From assembly GCA_031266955.1 (NCBI GenBank), contig JAISAA010000351.1:1-11086 (forward strand): DNA of 11,086 nucleotides, given 5' to 3'. Below, piece after piece: positions 1 to 6,681 of this stretch (positions are counted from its first letter, which is position 1; each line of letters opens with the position of its first letter). A program made the translations under genes and the position numbers. Source of the DNA: Oscillospiraceae bacterium. Its GTDB lineage: Bacteria > Bacillota > Clostridia > Oscillospirales > Oscillospiraceae. Below the pieces are notes generated by a model. The model saw only the letters and a program-made list of their open reading frames with translations. It did not search any database and was not told where the DNA came from.

Positions 1-692
1 CCGTCGAGGCTAAGCACGACGTTTGAAATTTCCCTGTTGCAGAAATCCGTGACCTCGTCGTCGAGCAGCACGCCGTTCGTCGTCAGCGTAAAGCGAAAAT
101 TCTTCCCGCGCGCGCCCTCAATCTCGCGGGCGTACATAATGGTTTTTTTAACGACGTCCCAATTCAAAAGCGGCTCCCCGCCGAAAAAATCGACTTCAAG
201 GTTGCGCTTTTTCCCCGAAGCTTCGATCAAAAAATCGACGGCGCGCCGCGCCGTCTCAAAACTCATCAGCGCCGACGCGCCGTAATATGTACCCTGCCCC
301 GCGAAGCAGTAGTCGCAGATGAGGTTGCAGGCGTGCGCGACGTGCAGGCACAGCGCTTTTATCTCGCGCGCGCCGCCGTCCGCGGCGTCCGCCGTTCCCG
401 CGAGCTCCGAAACGTCCTCGGCGAACAGCCGCCCCTCGGCGCGCAGGGCCGCTATATCCTCAAAAAGCTCGGTCAGCTCGGCGCGCGTGATGCTTTCGTC
501 CTCCGAGTATTTTTCGAGCAGAGCAGCGAGCGCCGCTTCCTCGGCGTCGTCAACGGCACGGGGCTCGGCGGCGTCATACGCGGCGGACAGCGCGGCTATC
601 GCGTCGTATGCGACGTCGTCCACATCGTGGATACAGCCGCCGCCCGCGTCTATGACGATATTCCGGCCCATCAGCTTATATTGGTGGATCAT
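1..692 (-). CDS. scfB: Thioether cross-link-forming SCIFF peptide maturase (radical SAM), 3' part cut off by the window edge
   Basis: The reverse-strand reading frame starts MIHQYKL at 692 and stays open to position 1, giving 230 complete codons. Residues 1 to about 100 form the N-terminal part, which in this family recognises the precursor (RRE-like). The radical SAM core follows: the iron-sulfur motif CNLICDYC gives Cys122, Cys126 and Cys129 (CxxxCxxC), and FFGGEP at about 169-174 is the SAM-binding GGEP. The segments LCLHVAH, FTLTTNGVLL and NVVLSLDG are typical of SCIFF maturases such as CteB. In that family the enzyme makes a thioether bond from a precursor Cys to a downstream residue. 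The C-terminal auxiliary-cluster (SPASM/twitch) domain would lie outside the window. The start lies 15 nt after the scfA stop with a poor ribosome binding site, so translation is probably coupled to scfA. Identification is secure; completeness of the gene cannot be judged. Confidence 0.95.
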   Translation of the reverse strand, partial: MIHQYKLMGRNIVIDAGGGCIHDVDDVAYDAIAALSAAYDAAEPRAVDDAEEAALAALLEKYSEDESITRAELTELFEDIAALRAEGRLFAEDVSELAGTADAADGGAREIKALCLHVAHACNLICDYCFAGQGTYYGASALMSFETARRAVDFLIEASGKKRNLEVDFFGGEPLLNWDVVKKTIMYAREIEGARGKNFRFTLTTNGVLLDDEVTDFCNREISNVVLSLD

Positions 693-707
693 ATGCTTCG
701 CCGTCTT

Positions 708-857
708 TTATTTTGCTTTCGGGCTTTCGCACTTTTGGTTCGCGACGCCGTTGGACGTTTTGCAGGCGGATTGGCAAGACGTGCGGCACTCGCCGCAGCC
801 GCCGCTTTTCGCGGACCGGCGCAAATCCCGCGTGACAACAGTTTTAATTCTGCGCAT
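708..857 (-). CDS. scfA: SCIFF ranthipeptide precursor, five-cysteine variant
   Basis: A 49-codon reverse-strand gene encodes a peptide starting MRRIKTVVTRDL with a core around CGECRTSCQSACKTS. This is the SCIFF family (six cysteines in forty-five residues), the substrate of the adjacent radical SAM maturase. The ATG at 857 follows TAAGGAG with 8 nt spacing, and a near-consensus promoter lies upstream. Cysteines are at residues 21, 24, 28, 32 and 43. Usual family members have a sixth Cys at position 36 followed by Thr37, within KTSCTV; here these are Asn36 and Gly37. Cys32, the reported thioether donor in the Clostridium thermocellum peptide, is kept, but its reported acceptor Thr37 is absent. 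Family assignment is very secure from the motif and the neighbour. The biological role of SCIFF peptides is still unclear. Confidence 0.95.
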   Translation of the reverse strand: MRRIKTVVTRDLRRSAKSGGCGECRTSCQSACKTSNGVANQKCESPKAK

Positions 858-903
858 TTGAAACACTCCTTAAAATTTTTTCAGAAAATTTTTCAGCATA
901 TGA

Positions 904-933
904 AGTATACCACGGCGGGACGGCCGTTGTCAA
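904..933 (-). promoter_or_regulatory. Promoter of scfA-scfB
   Basis: On the minus strand TTGACA (933-928) and TATACT (909-904) are separated by 18 nt. Transcription should start near 897, giving a leader of about 40 nt before the scfA ATG. The hexamers are close to the sigma-A consensus, which suggests strong, constitutive expression. Confidence 0.8.
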
Positions 934-985
934 TCGCTGTTTTGTCATTCAACGCTCCGTTTATATTTTGGCAACGCAGCGGTTA

Positions 986-1014
986 TTGCGCCGCCGCGCG
1001 CGATGTTCTAAAAT
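986..1014 (+). promoter_or_regulatory. Candidate promoter of the XRE regulator
   Basis: TTGCGC (986-991), a 17-nt spacer and TAAAAT (1009-1014). The -35 box is weak. If it is used, the transcript starts near 1021 and its roughly 110-nt leader contains all three hairpins of the repeat at 1049-1119. A second possibility is TTGTCA (942-947), 16 nt, TATTTT (964-969). Confidence 0.4.
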
Positions 1015-1048
1015 GTCTGTCAAGCAGGTCGTGGTAACGGGCGGCGCC

Positions 1049-1119
1049 CGCGGCGTAAGCCGCGTTCCCCGTGCCCGCAGGCACGTTAAATCAAACATCC
1101 GCGCGCCGTAAGCGCGCGG
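1049..1119 (+). repeat. Three-hairpin intergenic repeat, copy A (complete)
   Basis: Hairpin I is CGCGGC/GCCGCG (1049-1064, loop gtaa). It is followed by GTTCCCC, hairpin II GTGCC-CGCA-GGCAC (1071-1084), the linker GTTAAATCAAAC and hairpin III CCGCGCGC/GCGCGCGG (1099-1119, loop cgtaa). Hairpin III ends 1 nt before the GGGAGG ribosome binding site of the XRE gene. The core and linker recur at 6903, 7316 and, inverted, at 6619, 7210 and 7270. Confidence 0.85.
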
Positions 1120-1131
1120 CGGGAGGTATTT

Positions 1132-2310
1132 ATGAACATTTCAGCGAATTTAAGGCGTCTGCGCCAGAAGCTCGATATGACGCAGGAGGCGCTCGCGGCG
1201 ACTATCGGCGTTTCGCCGCAGGCGGTGTCCAAGTGGGAACGCGGGGAGGGCTTGCCGGACATTACGCTCGTGCCGAGCATAGCCTTCGCCCTCGGCGTGA
1301 CGACGGACGTGCTTTTCGGCGTGAACGAGGCTTTGAGAAAAGAGCAGGTGCAAAAAATCGTGAAGGAGGCCGCAAGGATCCTCTTTGCGGATATGGCCGA
1401 CGCCTCAGACGCCGCCGGTTATAAGCCCGAAGCCGCCGCGGAATACCTCCGTGAGAAGCTGCGCGATTATCCGAATGAGTGGGAGCTGTGGCAGAGGCTC
1501 GCGATTCATCTTATGCACTCTTCAAACTTAGGCACGCCGGAATTCGATGAGGCGAAATACGACGAAGTCGTCAGGATACACGAGCGCATCGCCGAAAAAG
1601 CGCCCGAGCTTGACGAGCGGCTCCGTGGAATTACGAGTCTTGCGGCCGTTCACGCCGCCGCCGGTTCTCTCGAATTGTCGGAGGAGGCCGCGAAACGCCT
1701 TCCCGGACGCTTGATGAGCCGCGAGAACGCCATGACCGCGGCCTTGTATATGCGCGGCGAGCGGCTGAAAAAGCATCTTGAGGAAGAGCTCCGCGAAGCG
1801 GTGTTCAATATAGATACGATCGTCGGTGTAGCGGCTTCCGGCTTACATATCTACAATTTGCCGGCGGACCTTTCACACGCCGGCTCGCGCGAGGAGCGGC
1901 TCGCGCTGTACGACTTCGCGGCGAAGGTGTATGAGCTGACTTGCGATTTCCCGTGGAGCGGAAATTGGGCGTCCCGCGCCGCGCATATGTGTTATCTTGC
2001 GGCGGAGCTGCTTATCGACGAATACGGAGACGTTGACTCGGCGTTCGGCTATCTCAACCGCGCCGCCGGCTACTGCGAGCCGATCCCCGGCGAAAAGCCG
2101 GTGCGGCTCTCCCGCGGGCAGGAGCCTTTCGCCGACGGAGCGGAGACCTATATTCCGACCGATGCGGCGCGTGAATCGCTGCTCGGAATTTTGAACTACG
2201 CCAACGATATTCCGAAAGGCGCGACAAGCGCGTTCACGCCGTTTCGCGACGACCCGCGCTTTTTGGCGATAATCGAAAAATTGACGCGTCGCGCCTACGG
2301 CGCGCCATAA
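1132..2310 (+). CDS. XRE-family helix-turn-helix transcriptional regulator with a long helical C-terminal region
   Basis: This 392-residue protein has an N-terminal HTH_3/Cro-CI type DNA-binding domain at about residues 5-63. The MTQEALAATIGVSPQAVSKW segment holds helices 2 and 3, and SKWERGEGLPD is the family signature. The remaining 330 residues are mostly predicted amphipathic helices, with TPR-like character around 95-250 (EYLREKLRDYPNEWELWQRL). Such C-terminal regions in Clostridial XRE proteins are taken to sense a ligand or a partner, but I cannot name one. The ATG follows GGGAGG by 5 nt. The gene stands alone, with a repeat copy before its ribosome binding site. Its last codons (ending RRAYGAP) contain a 20-nt stretch identical to part of repeat copy B, so the C-terminus may derive from a repeat. 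Regulator class is certain; target genes are unknown. Confidence 0.9.
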   Translation: MNISANLRRLRQKLDMTQEALAATIGVSPQAVSKWERGEGLPDITLVPSIAFALGVTTDVLFGVNEALRKEQVQKIVKEAARILFADMADASDAAGYKPEAAAEYLREKLRDYPNEWELWQRLAIHLMHSSNLGTPEFDEAKYDEVVRIHERIAEKAPELDERLRGITSLAAVHAAAGSLELSEEAAKRLPGRLMSRENAMTAALYMRGERLKKHLEEELREAVFNIDTIVGVAASGLHIYNLPADLSHAGSREERLALYDFAAKVYELTCDFPWSGNWASRAAHMCYLAAELLIDEYGDVDSAFGYLNRAAGYCEPIPGEKPVRLSRGQEPFADGAETYIPTDAARESLLGILNYANDIPKGATSAFTPFRDDPRFLAIIEKLTRRAYGAP

Positions 2311-2354
2311 CAATGACGTCGCGCAATCGCGCGACAGGCACGCGCCGCAGGCGC
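2285..2354 (+). repeat. Partial or diverged member of the hairpin repeat family (fragment G)
   Basis: CGCGTCGCGCCTACGGCGCG at 2285-2304 is identical to 6877-6896 and forms the hairpin I module GCGCC-tac-GGCGC inside the end of the XRE gene. Two further hairpins follow: GTCGCGC/GCGCGAC (2318-2335, loop aatc), which resembles the module before copy C, and GCGCC-gca-GGCGC (2342-2354). There is no T-run, so termination would not be classically intrinsic. The standard core (GTTCCCC and GTTAAATCA) is missing, so this is a fragment or a relative. Confidence 0.5.
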
Positions 2355-2391
2355 ACAGCATCGCCAGAAACGCCGCTTTCAATTTGCCGCC

Positions 2392-2420
2392 TTGCAAAAA
2401 ACCGATACATATGTTATAGT
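2392..2420 (+). promoter_or_regulatory. Promoter of the aminotransferase-trpS-WecA/TagO-like cluster
   Basis: TTGCAA (2392-2397), a 17-nt spacer and TATAGT (2415-2420). Transcription should start near 2427, leaving a leader of about 42 nt. It is the only good promoter seen ahead of the four closely packed plus-strand genes. Confidence 0.65.
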
Positions 2421-2453
2421 TGCGCAGGGAACCGATATCGGCAATTATGATAT

Positions 2454-2460
2454 AAGGAGG
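2454..2460 (+). promoter_or_regulatory. Ribosome binding site that decides a TTG start
   Basis: AAGGAGG, perfectly complementary to the 16S rRNA tail, lies 8 nt before TTG at 2469. The first in-frame ATG (2484) is 23 nt away, too far to use this site, so the TTG is the likely start. Confidence 0.75.
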
Positions 2461-2468
2461 CGGCGCAA

Positions 2469-3662
2469 TTGATTTCATCAAAAATGCTCAAGCTCACGCA
2501 AAGCGGCGGCGCGATACGCGCTATGTTCGAGGAAGGCAATCGCCTTGCGGCGGAATTCGGGCGCGAAAACGTATTCGATTTTTCGCTCGGCAATCCGAAC
2601 TTCCCTCCGCCGGACGCCGTCAAAACGGCGATAACGGACGTTTTGAGCGAATACTCGCCGAACGAGATTCACGGCTATATGTCAAACGCCGGTTTTGTTC
2701 CCGTCCGCGCCGCCGTCGCGGAGTTTTTGAATAAAAAGCACGGCACGTGTTTTGGCGCGGACAATATAATAATGACGGTCGGCGCCGCCGGCGGGCTTAA
2801 CGCCGCGCTGAAAACGCTCTTAGACCCCGGCGACGAGGTTATAACCTTCGCGCCGTATTTCGTCGAGTACGGCAATTATGTGGACAATTACGACGGAAGG
2901 CTCGTCGTCGTCCCGCCGAACATTCCGAGCTTTCAGCCGGACGCGCGCGCGCTCGCCGCGGCCGTTACGCGAAAGACAAAGGCCGTTATCATCAATTCCC
3001 CGAACAATCCGACGGGCGCCGTCTACACCGAAGCGTCGATAAAAGACATCGCCGCCGTCTTGGAGCAAAAGCAAAAGGAATACGGCGCGCCGATCTATCT
3101 GCTCTCAGACGAGCCTTACAGGGAATTGGCCTATGACGGCGCGGCAGTGCCGTACATAACTAAATATTACGGCAATACTCTTGTCTGCTATTCGTGGTCA
3201 AAGTCGCTTTCCCTGCCGGGAGAGCGCATAGGGTATCTCGCCGTCTCGCCGGAGGCCGAGGACGCGGCGCTGATATTCGACGCGGCGTCGATAGCCACGC
3301 GCGTTATCGGCTTCGTGAACGCGCCGAGCCTGATGCAGCTTGCCGTTGCGCGGTGTCTTGACGAAAAAGTTGACGTCGCGGCTTACGACGCGAACCGCCG
3401 CGCGCTGTATGACGGGCTTACGGCCCGCGGCTTCAAATGCGCGTTCCCCGAAGGCGCGTTTTATATGTGGGTTCAGGCTCCGGGCGGAGATGACAGGGCA
3501 TTTGCGGCTGCCGCTAAGAAATATAATATTCTCGTTGTACCGGGGACAAGCTTCGCGTGTCCGGGGTATGTGAGGATCGCGTACTGCATCGATAAAGCGA
3601 CTGTGGAGCGTTCAATGGACGGCTTTTCAAAGCTCGCCGCCGAATACGGTTTAACAGTATAA
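2469..3662 (+). CDS. PLP-dependent class I/II aminotransferase
   Basis: This 397-residue enzyme is of normal length for fold-type I aspartate-aminotransferase-like transaminases. The visible active-site residues are Asn180 in SPNNPTG, Asp214 and Tyr217 in SDEPY, the PLP Schiff-base Lys245 in YSWSKSLSLPGERIGY, Arg253 for the cofactor phosphate, and an Arg in YVRIAYC near the C-terminus that normally binds the substrate carboxylate. It transfers an amino group between an amino acid and a 2-oxo acid in the cytoplasm. The sequence does not settle substrate specificity (aspartate, alanine, aromatic or other). Translation probably starts at TTG 2469. trpS begins 13-19 nt after the stop, so the two are probably co-transcribed; an aromatic amino acid link is possible but unproven. 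Confidence 0.92.
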   Translation: MISSKMLKLTQSGGAIRAMFEEGNRLAAEFGRENVFDFSLGNPNFPPPDAVKTAITDVLSEYSPNEIHGYMSNAGFVPVRAAVAEFLNKKHGTCFGADNIIMTVGAAGGLNAALKTLLDPGDEVITFAPYFVEYGNYVDNYDGRLVVVPPNIPSFQPDARALAAAVTRKTKAVIINSPNNPTGAVYTEASIKDIAAVLEQKQKEYGAPIYLLSDEPYRELAYDGAAVPYITKYYGNTLVCYSWSKSLSLPGERIGYLAVSPEAEDAALIFDAASIATRVIGFVNAPSLMQLAVARCLDEKVDVAAYDANRRALYDGLTARGFKCAFPEGAFYMWVQAPGGDDRAFAAAAKKYNILVVPGTSFACPGYVRIAYCIDKATVERSMDGFSKLAAEYGLTV

Positions 3663-3681
3663 TAAAGGAGAGACTTTGCAA

Positions 3682-4746
3682 ATGGCAAACGCTGAAAAGA
3701 AGACGATTTTATCCGGCATACAGTCCTCCGGCGCGCTGACGCTCGGCAGTTATATCGGCGCGATCCGAAACTGGGTGGAGCTGGCCGAGGACTATTCGTG
3801 CTACTACTGCATAGTGGATATGCACGCGATAACGGTCCGGCAAGACCCGGAAACGCTGCGGCGGAACACTCTGACGCAGCTTGCGCAGTATATAGCGGCG
3901 GGGCTTGACCCGGAAAAATGCGCGCTGTTCATCCAAAGCCACGTCCCGGCCCACGCGGAGCTCGCGTGGGCGCTCGGCTGCTACACGATGTTCGGCGAGC
4001 TCGGGCGGATGATACAGTTCAAGGAAAAGTCGGCGAAGAACGCGGACAATGTAAACGCCGGGCTGTTTACATATCCCGTGCTTATGGCGGCGGACATTCT
4101 GCTGTATCAGGCCGACCTTGTCCCGATAGGCGAGGATCAAAAGCAGCACTTAGAGCTCACGCGCGACGTCGCGCAGCGCTTCAACGGCGTTTACGGCGAG
4201 ACGTTTAAGCTCCCGGAGCCGTATATTCCGAAAATCGGCGCGCGCATAATGGATCTGCAGGCGCCGGAAAACAAGATGTCAAAATCCTCGTCGTCGTCCG
4301 GCGGCTGCGTCTGCCTTATGGACAAGCCCGAGGAAATTTTGCGCGCATTCAAGCGCGCCGTCACGGACAGCGGTGCGCAGGTCCGGTTCAACCCGGAGAG
4401 CAAGCCCGGCGTGTCGAACCTTATGGAGATTTACGCCGTGTGCTCGGGAAAAACGCTTCCGGACGTCGAGCGCGAATTTTCCGGCCGCGGCTACGGCGAT
4501 TTCAAGAAGGCCGTCGGCGAAGCCGTCGTCGAAACGCTGCGCCCGATGCGCGAGGAAGCGGAGCGGCTGCTGGAGGACCGCGCGTATCTCGAAAAGATGT
4601 GTGCCGACGGAGCGCGCCGCGCCGCGCTCACCGCGGATAAAACGCTCCGGCTCGTATATGAAAAGCTCGGCTTCGTCGCGAAGCCGGCTTTGCCGAGCGA
4701 AGCCGACGCCAATACAATCGCGAAGCCGGGCGAAGCCGCGATATAA
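3682..4746 (+). CDS. trpS: Tryptophanyl-tRNA synthetase
   Basis: The enzyme charges tRNA-Trp with tryptophan using ATP. The class Ic signatures are clear: GIQSSGALTLGSYIGA (HIGH-type region), YYCIVDMHAIT, FIQSHVPAHAELAW, the adenylate-site segment VPIGEDQKQHLELTRD, and the KMSKS loop. Length is normal (354 residues from ATG 3682). The start is ambiguous: AAAGGAG ends 11 nt before ATG 3682 but only 5 nt before an in-frame TTG at 3676, which would add two residues (Met-Gln). I chose ATG because the family normally begins just ahead of KKxILSGIQ. The residues after KMSKS are an unusual Ser/Gly run (SSSSGG) where relatives usually have an acidic residue and Asn/Pro. The gene is third-from-last in a tight cluster, with 8 nt to the next start. 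Confidence 0.97.
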   Translation: MANAEKKTILSGIQSSGALTLGSYIGAIRNWVELAEDYSCYYCIVDMHAITVRQDPETLRRNTLTQLAQYIAAGLDPEKCALFIQSHVPAHAELAWALGCYTMFGELGRMIQFKEKSAKNADNVNAGLFTYPVLMAADILLYQADLVPIGEDQKQHLELTRDVAQRFNGVYGETFKLPEPYIPKIGARIMDLQAPENKMSKSSSSSGGCVCLMDKPEEILRAFKRAVTDSGAQVRFNPESKPGVSNLMEIYAVCSGKTLPDVEREFSGRGYGDFKKAVGEAVVETLRPMREEAERLLEDRAYLEKMCADGARRAALTADKTLRLVYEKLGFVAKPALPSEADANTIAKPGEAAI

Positions 4747-4754
4747 TCAAGCCG

Positions 4755-5867
4755 ATGATCGATATCTACGTACAAATGGGAATAGCGCTTGTCGCGGCGC
4801 TTGTCATATGCTTCGCGGCTATGCCCGTCGTCCGCGCTTTCGCGAACAAGGTCGGGGCTATCGATGTGCCGCGCGACAATACGCGGATGCACGATTATCC
4901 TATCCCGCGCCTCGGCGGACTCGCGATATTTTTGGGTTTTTTGTTCTCCGTCGTGCTTTTTGCCGACGTGGACAGGCCGGTGCGGGGGATCTTGCTCGGC
5001 TCCGTCGTTATCGTTATCGTCGGGGTCATTGACGACGTCGTGACGCTGAAATGGTATGTGAAGCTTGTTTTTCAGATCGCGGCGGCGCTTATCGCCGTGT
5101 GGCACGGGATCGTCGTCTACACCGTCTCGAACCCGAATGTTTTCAGCGCGGCGGAATTTTTGAGCTTCGGGAGGCTCGCGGCGCCGATAACGGTTCTTTG
5201 GATCGTTGGTATAACGAACGCCGTGAATCTTATCGACGGGCTCGACGGGCTCGCGGCGGGAGTTTCGGGCATATCGTCCGCCACGATGTTTGTCATCGCG
5301 CTGCTCGTTTCGGAGGTGAATACCGCTATTATTATGGCGGCGCTCGCGGGGTCGTGTCTCGGCTTTCTGCCTTATAATTTCAGCCCGAAGAAGCGCGTTA
5401 AAATGCTTATGGGGGACACGGGCGCGCTAATGCTCGGGTATGTTTTGAGCACGGTTTCCATTATGGGGCTGTTTAAGTTTTTCGCGATAATATCGTTTGC
5501 CGTGCCGTTTCTTGTCATCGGGCTGCCGCTTTTTGATACGGCGCTCGCGTTTACGCGCAGGATACTTAAAGGCCAGCACCCGATGCACCGCGACAGGGGA
5601 CATTTTCACCACCGCCTCGTGGATATGGGCCTTTCGCAGAAGCAGGCGGTCGCTGTCTTATACGCAATAAGCGCGATCCTCGGGCTGGCCGCCGTCGTCA
5701 TAACCGCGCGGGGAGAGATACGCGCAATCATTGTCGTCGTCGCGGTCGTTTTCGCCGCTTCCGTCGGGATATATATTCTCGGCGCGCGGCGGCGCGGAAA
5801 CGCCAAGTCCGCGCAGGCGGAAACGGACTCCGCCTCTGCGTCTGAGAAAGAGGACGGCGCGCCGTGA
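4755..5867 (+). CDS. MraY/WecA/TagO-family undecaprenyl-phosphate N-acetylhexosamine-1-phosphate transferase
   Basis: This 370-residue polytopic membrane protein has about ten or eleven hydrophobic segments. Family motifs are present: GVIDDVVTLK with Asp93-Asp94 (Mg/substrate aspartates), NAVNLIDGLDGLAAG (158-169), KMLMGDTGALMLGY with Asp221, and the cytoplasmic HFHHRL motif (283-288) typical of WecA/TagO rather than MraY. Such enzymes transfer a sugar-1-phosphate, usually from UDP-GlcNAc, to undecaprenyl phosphate. This is the first membrane step for wall teichoic acid or surface polysaccharide. The tail (about 345-370) is charged and low-complexity. No clear Shine-Dalgarno precedes ATG 4755; translation is probably coupled to trpS 8 nt upstream. 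It overlaps the next gene by 4 nt. Which polymer it serves cannot be told, because no other polysaccharide genes are nearby. Confidence 0.93.
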   Translation: MIDIYVQMGIALVAALVICFAAMPVVRAFANKVGAIDVPRDNTRMHDYPIPRLGGLAIFLGFLFSVVLFADVDRPVRGILLGSVVIVIVGVIDDVVTLKWYVKLVFQIAAALIAVWHGIVVYTVSNPNVFSAAEFLSFGRLAAPITVLWIVGITNAVNLIDGLDGLAAGVSGISSATMFVIALLVSEVNTAIIMAALAGSCLGFLPYNFSPKKRVKMLMGDTGALMLGYVLSTVSIMGLFKFFAIISFAVPFLVIGLPLFDTALAFTRRILKGQHPMHRDRGHFHHRLVDMGLSQKQAVAVLYAISAILGLAAVVITARGEIRAIIVVVAVVFAASVGIYILGARRRGNAKSAQAETDSASASEKEDGAP

Positions 5868-6616
5868 ACTCACGCCGTATGCTCGGGATCGCGGTTTTCG
5901 GGCTTGTATTCATTGTTGTAGCGGTCTGCGCGGTCGCCGCTCTCTCTGGCGCCGGGCGCGGAACGGCGGAGATCGCGCTGCCGGAGCCGATGACCGATTC
6001 CTCGGCGGATATCCCGCCGGACGGCTCCGCGCACGGGCTCCAAGCCGTCGAGATCACGGCTGACAACGTGCAGGACGTCGTCGCGACGCTTGCCCGCCCG
6101 GAGGCGTATTCGCGAAGCATTATGGTCGAAAACTTTTGGGACGGCGGCAATTCCGTGCACAATTTCAGCGTAGCCGTTACCGCCGGGACGACGGCGCTGC
6201 GCACGTCCGTCGGCGGAAAGGAAAAGAACATCGTCGTGACCGAAGAGGGGCCATATATGCGGACATACATATGGTACTCCGGCGACAGCCGCGTGTTTGA
6301 GAGCTCGGCGGAGGGCGGCGCGGGCGCCGACGAATACCAGATGATATTGACTTATGAGGACATTCTGAAGCTGCCGCGCTCCGCGATAATCAACGCCGGC
6401 TTCGCGGGCGGAGGCGGCACGGAGCTTTACGCGACGTACAAGTCGGGCGAGCTGGGGTATTTAACGGAATGCCGCGTATCAATGAGCTTAGGCCTGCTCA
6501 CCTCCGCCGAAATATACGACGGGGAGACGCTTATATACAGAATGACCGCCGGAGAGTGCCGCGTCGGAGAACCCGACGATATCATGATGCCGCCCACTTC
6601 GCGGGCGGGTAATTGA
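5864..6616 (+). CDS. Membrane-anchored extracytoplasmic protein of unknown function
   Basis: The gene starts at a GTG inside the GTGA overlap with the WecA/TagO-like stop, a classic translational coupling. The 250-residue product has an N-terminal transmembrane anchor (about 6-28) after two arginines, a polar linker (about 30-60), then a mainly beta-strand domain of about 180 residues. Phrases such as VENFWDGGNSVHNFSVAV, TYIWYSGDSRVFES and LTYEDILKLP recall a LolA/RseB-like concave sheet, but this is only an impression. Cys22 lies within the hydrophobic segment and no convincing lipobox is seen. The coupling suggests a role at the cell envelope alongside the transferase. The last codons (PPTSRAGN) are formed by the third hairpin of repeat copy E, which also covers the approach to the stop, so the C-terminus may have been replaced by repeat sequence. 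Confidence 0.85.
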   Translation: MNSRRMLGIAVFGLVFIVVAVCAVAALSGAGRGTAEIALPEPMTDSSADIPPDGSAHGLQAVEITADNVQDVVATLARPEAYSRSIMVENFWDGGNSVHNFSVAVTAGTTALRTSVGGKEKNIVVTEEGPYMRTYIWYSGDSRVFESSAEGGAGADEYQMILTYEDILKLPRSAIINAGFAGGGGTELYATYKSGELGYLTECRVSMSLGLLTSAEIYDGETLIYRMTAGECRVGEPDDIMMPPTSRAGN

Positions 6617-6651
6617 ACGTGCGTGCGCGCACGGGGAACACGGCTGCGCCG
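6590..6651 (-). repeat. Three-hairpin intergenic repeat, copy E (inverted)
   Basis: Read on the minus strand: hairpin I CGGC-gca-GCCG (6651-6641), GTTCCCC, hairpin II GTGCG-CGCA-CGCAC (6632-6619), a linker like GTTCAATTA, then hairpin III CCGCCC/GGGCGG (6608-6590). Compared with the core GTGCC-CGCA-GGCAC, hairpin II has a C-G pair changed to G-C, so pairing is kept. Hairpin III lies in the last codons of the membrane-anchored protein gene, and the linker covers its stop. Confidence 0.75.
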
Positions 6652-6662
6652 CGGCATTTTTT
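6641..6662 (+). terminator. Possible terminator of the trpS-containing cluster
   Basis: A short hairpin CGGC-tgc-GCCG (6641-6651) is followed after 5 nt by six T (6657-6662). The hairpin at 6619-6632 precedes it. An alternative stem GCGCCGCG (6646-6653) with CGCGGCGC (6670-6677) overlaps the T-run. The first stem is short, so efficiency is doubtful. Confidence 0.4.
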
Positions 6663-6681
6663 GCGCCTGCGCGGCGCGGCG

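Noticed and set aside
319..1037. Long plus-strand ORFs of 180 and 234 codons at the left edge
   Set aside because: They are antisense to scfA and scfB, whose protein motifs are unmistakable, and they cover the scfA promoter; the products are Arg/Ala/Ser-rich without family features.
1071..1424. Plus-strand ORF starting MPAGTLNQTS, and the in-frame N-terminal extension at 6903 starting MPAGTLNHTS
   Set aside because: Both GTG starts lie inside the repeat core GTGCCCGCAGGCACG, there is no ribosome binding site, and the first overlaps the XRE gene in another frame. The shared peptide is a by-product of the repeat.
1873..2481. 202-codon minus-strand ORF over the end of the XRE gene
   Set aside because: It is antisense to the XRE gene and its promoter-bearing downstream region, with an Arg-rich composition typical of GC-rich shadow frames.
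4373..5105. Long ORFs on both strands across the trpS/WecA-TagO-like junction
   Set aside because: They are shadows of two conserved genes, full of Arg and Ser, without ribosome binding sites.
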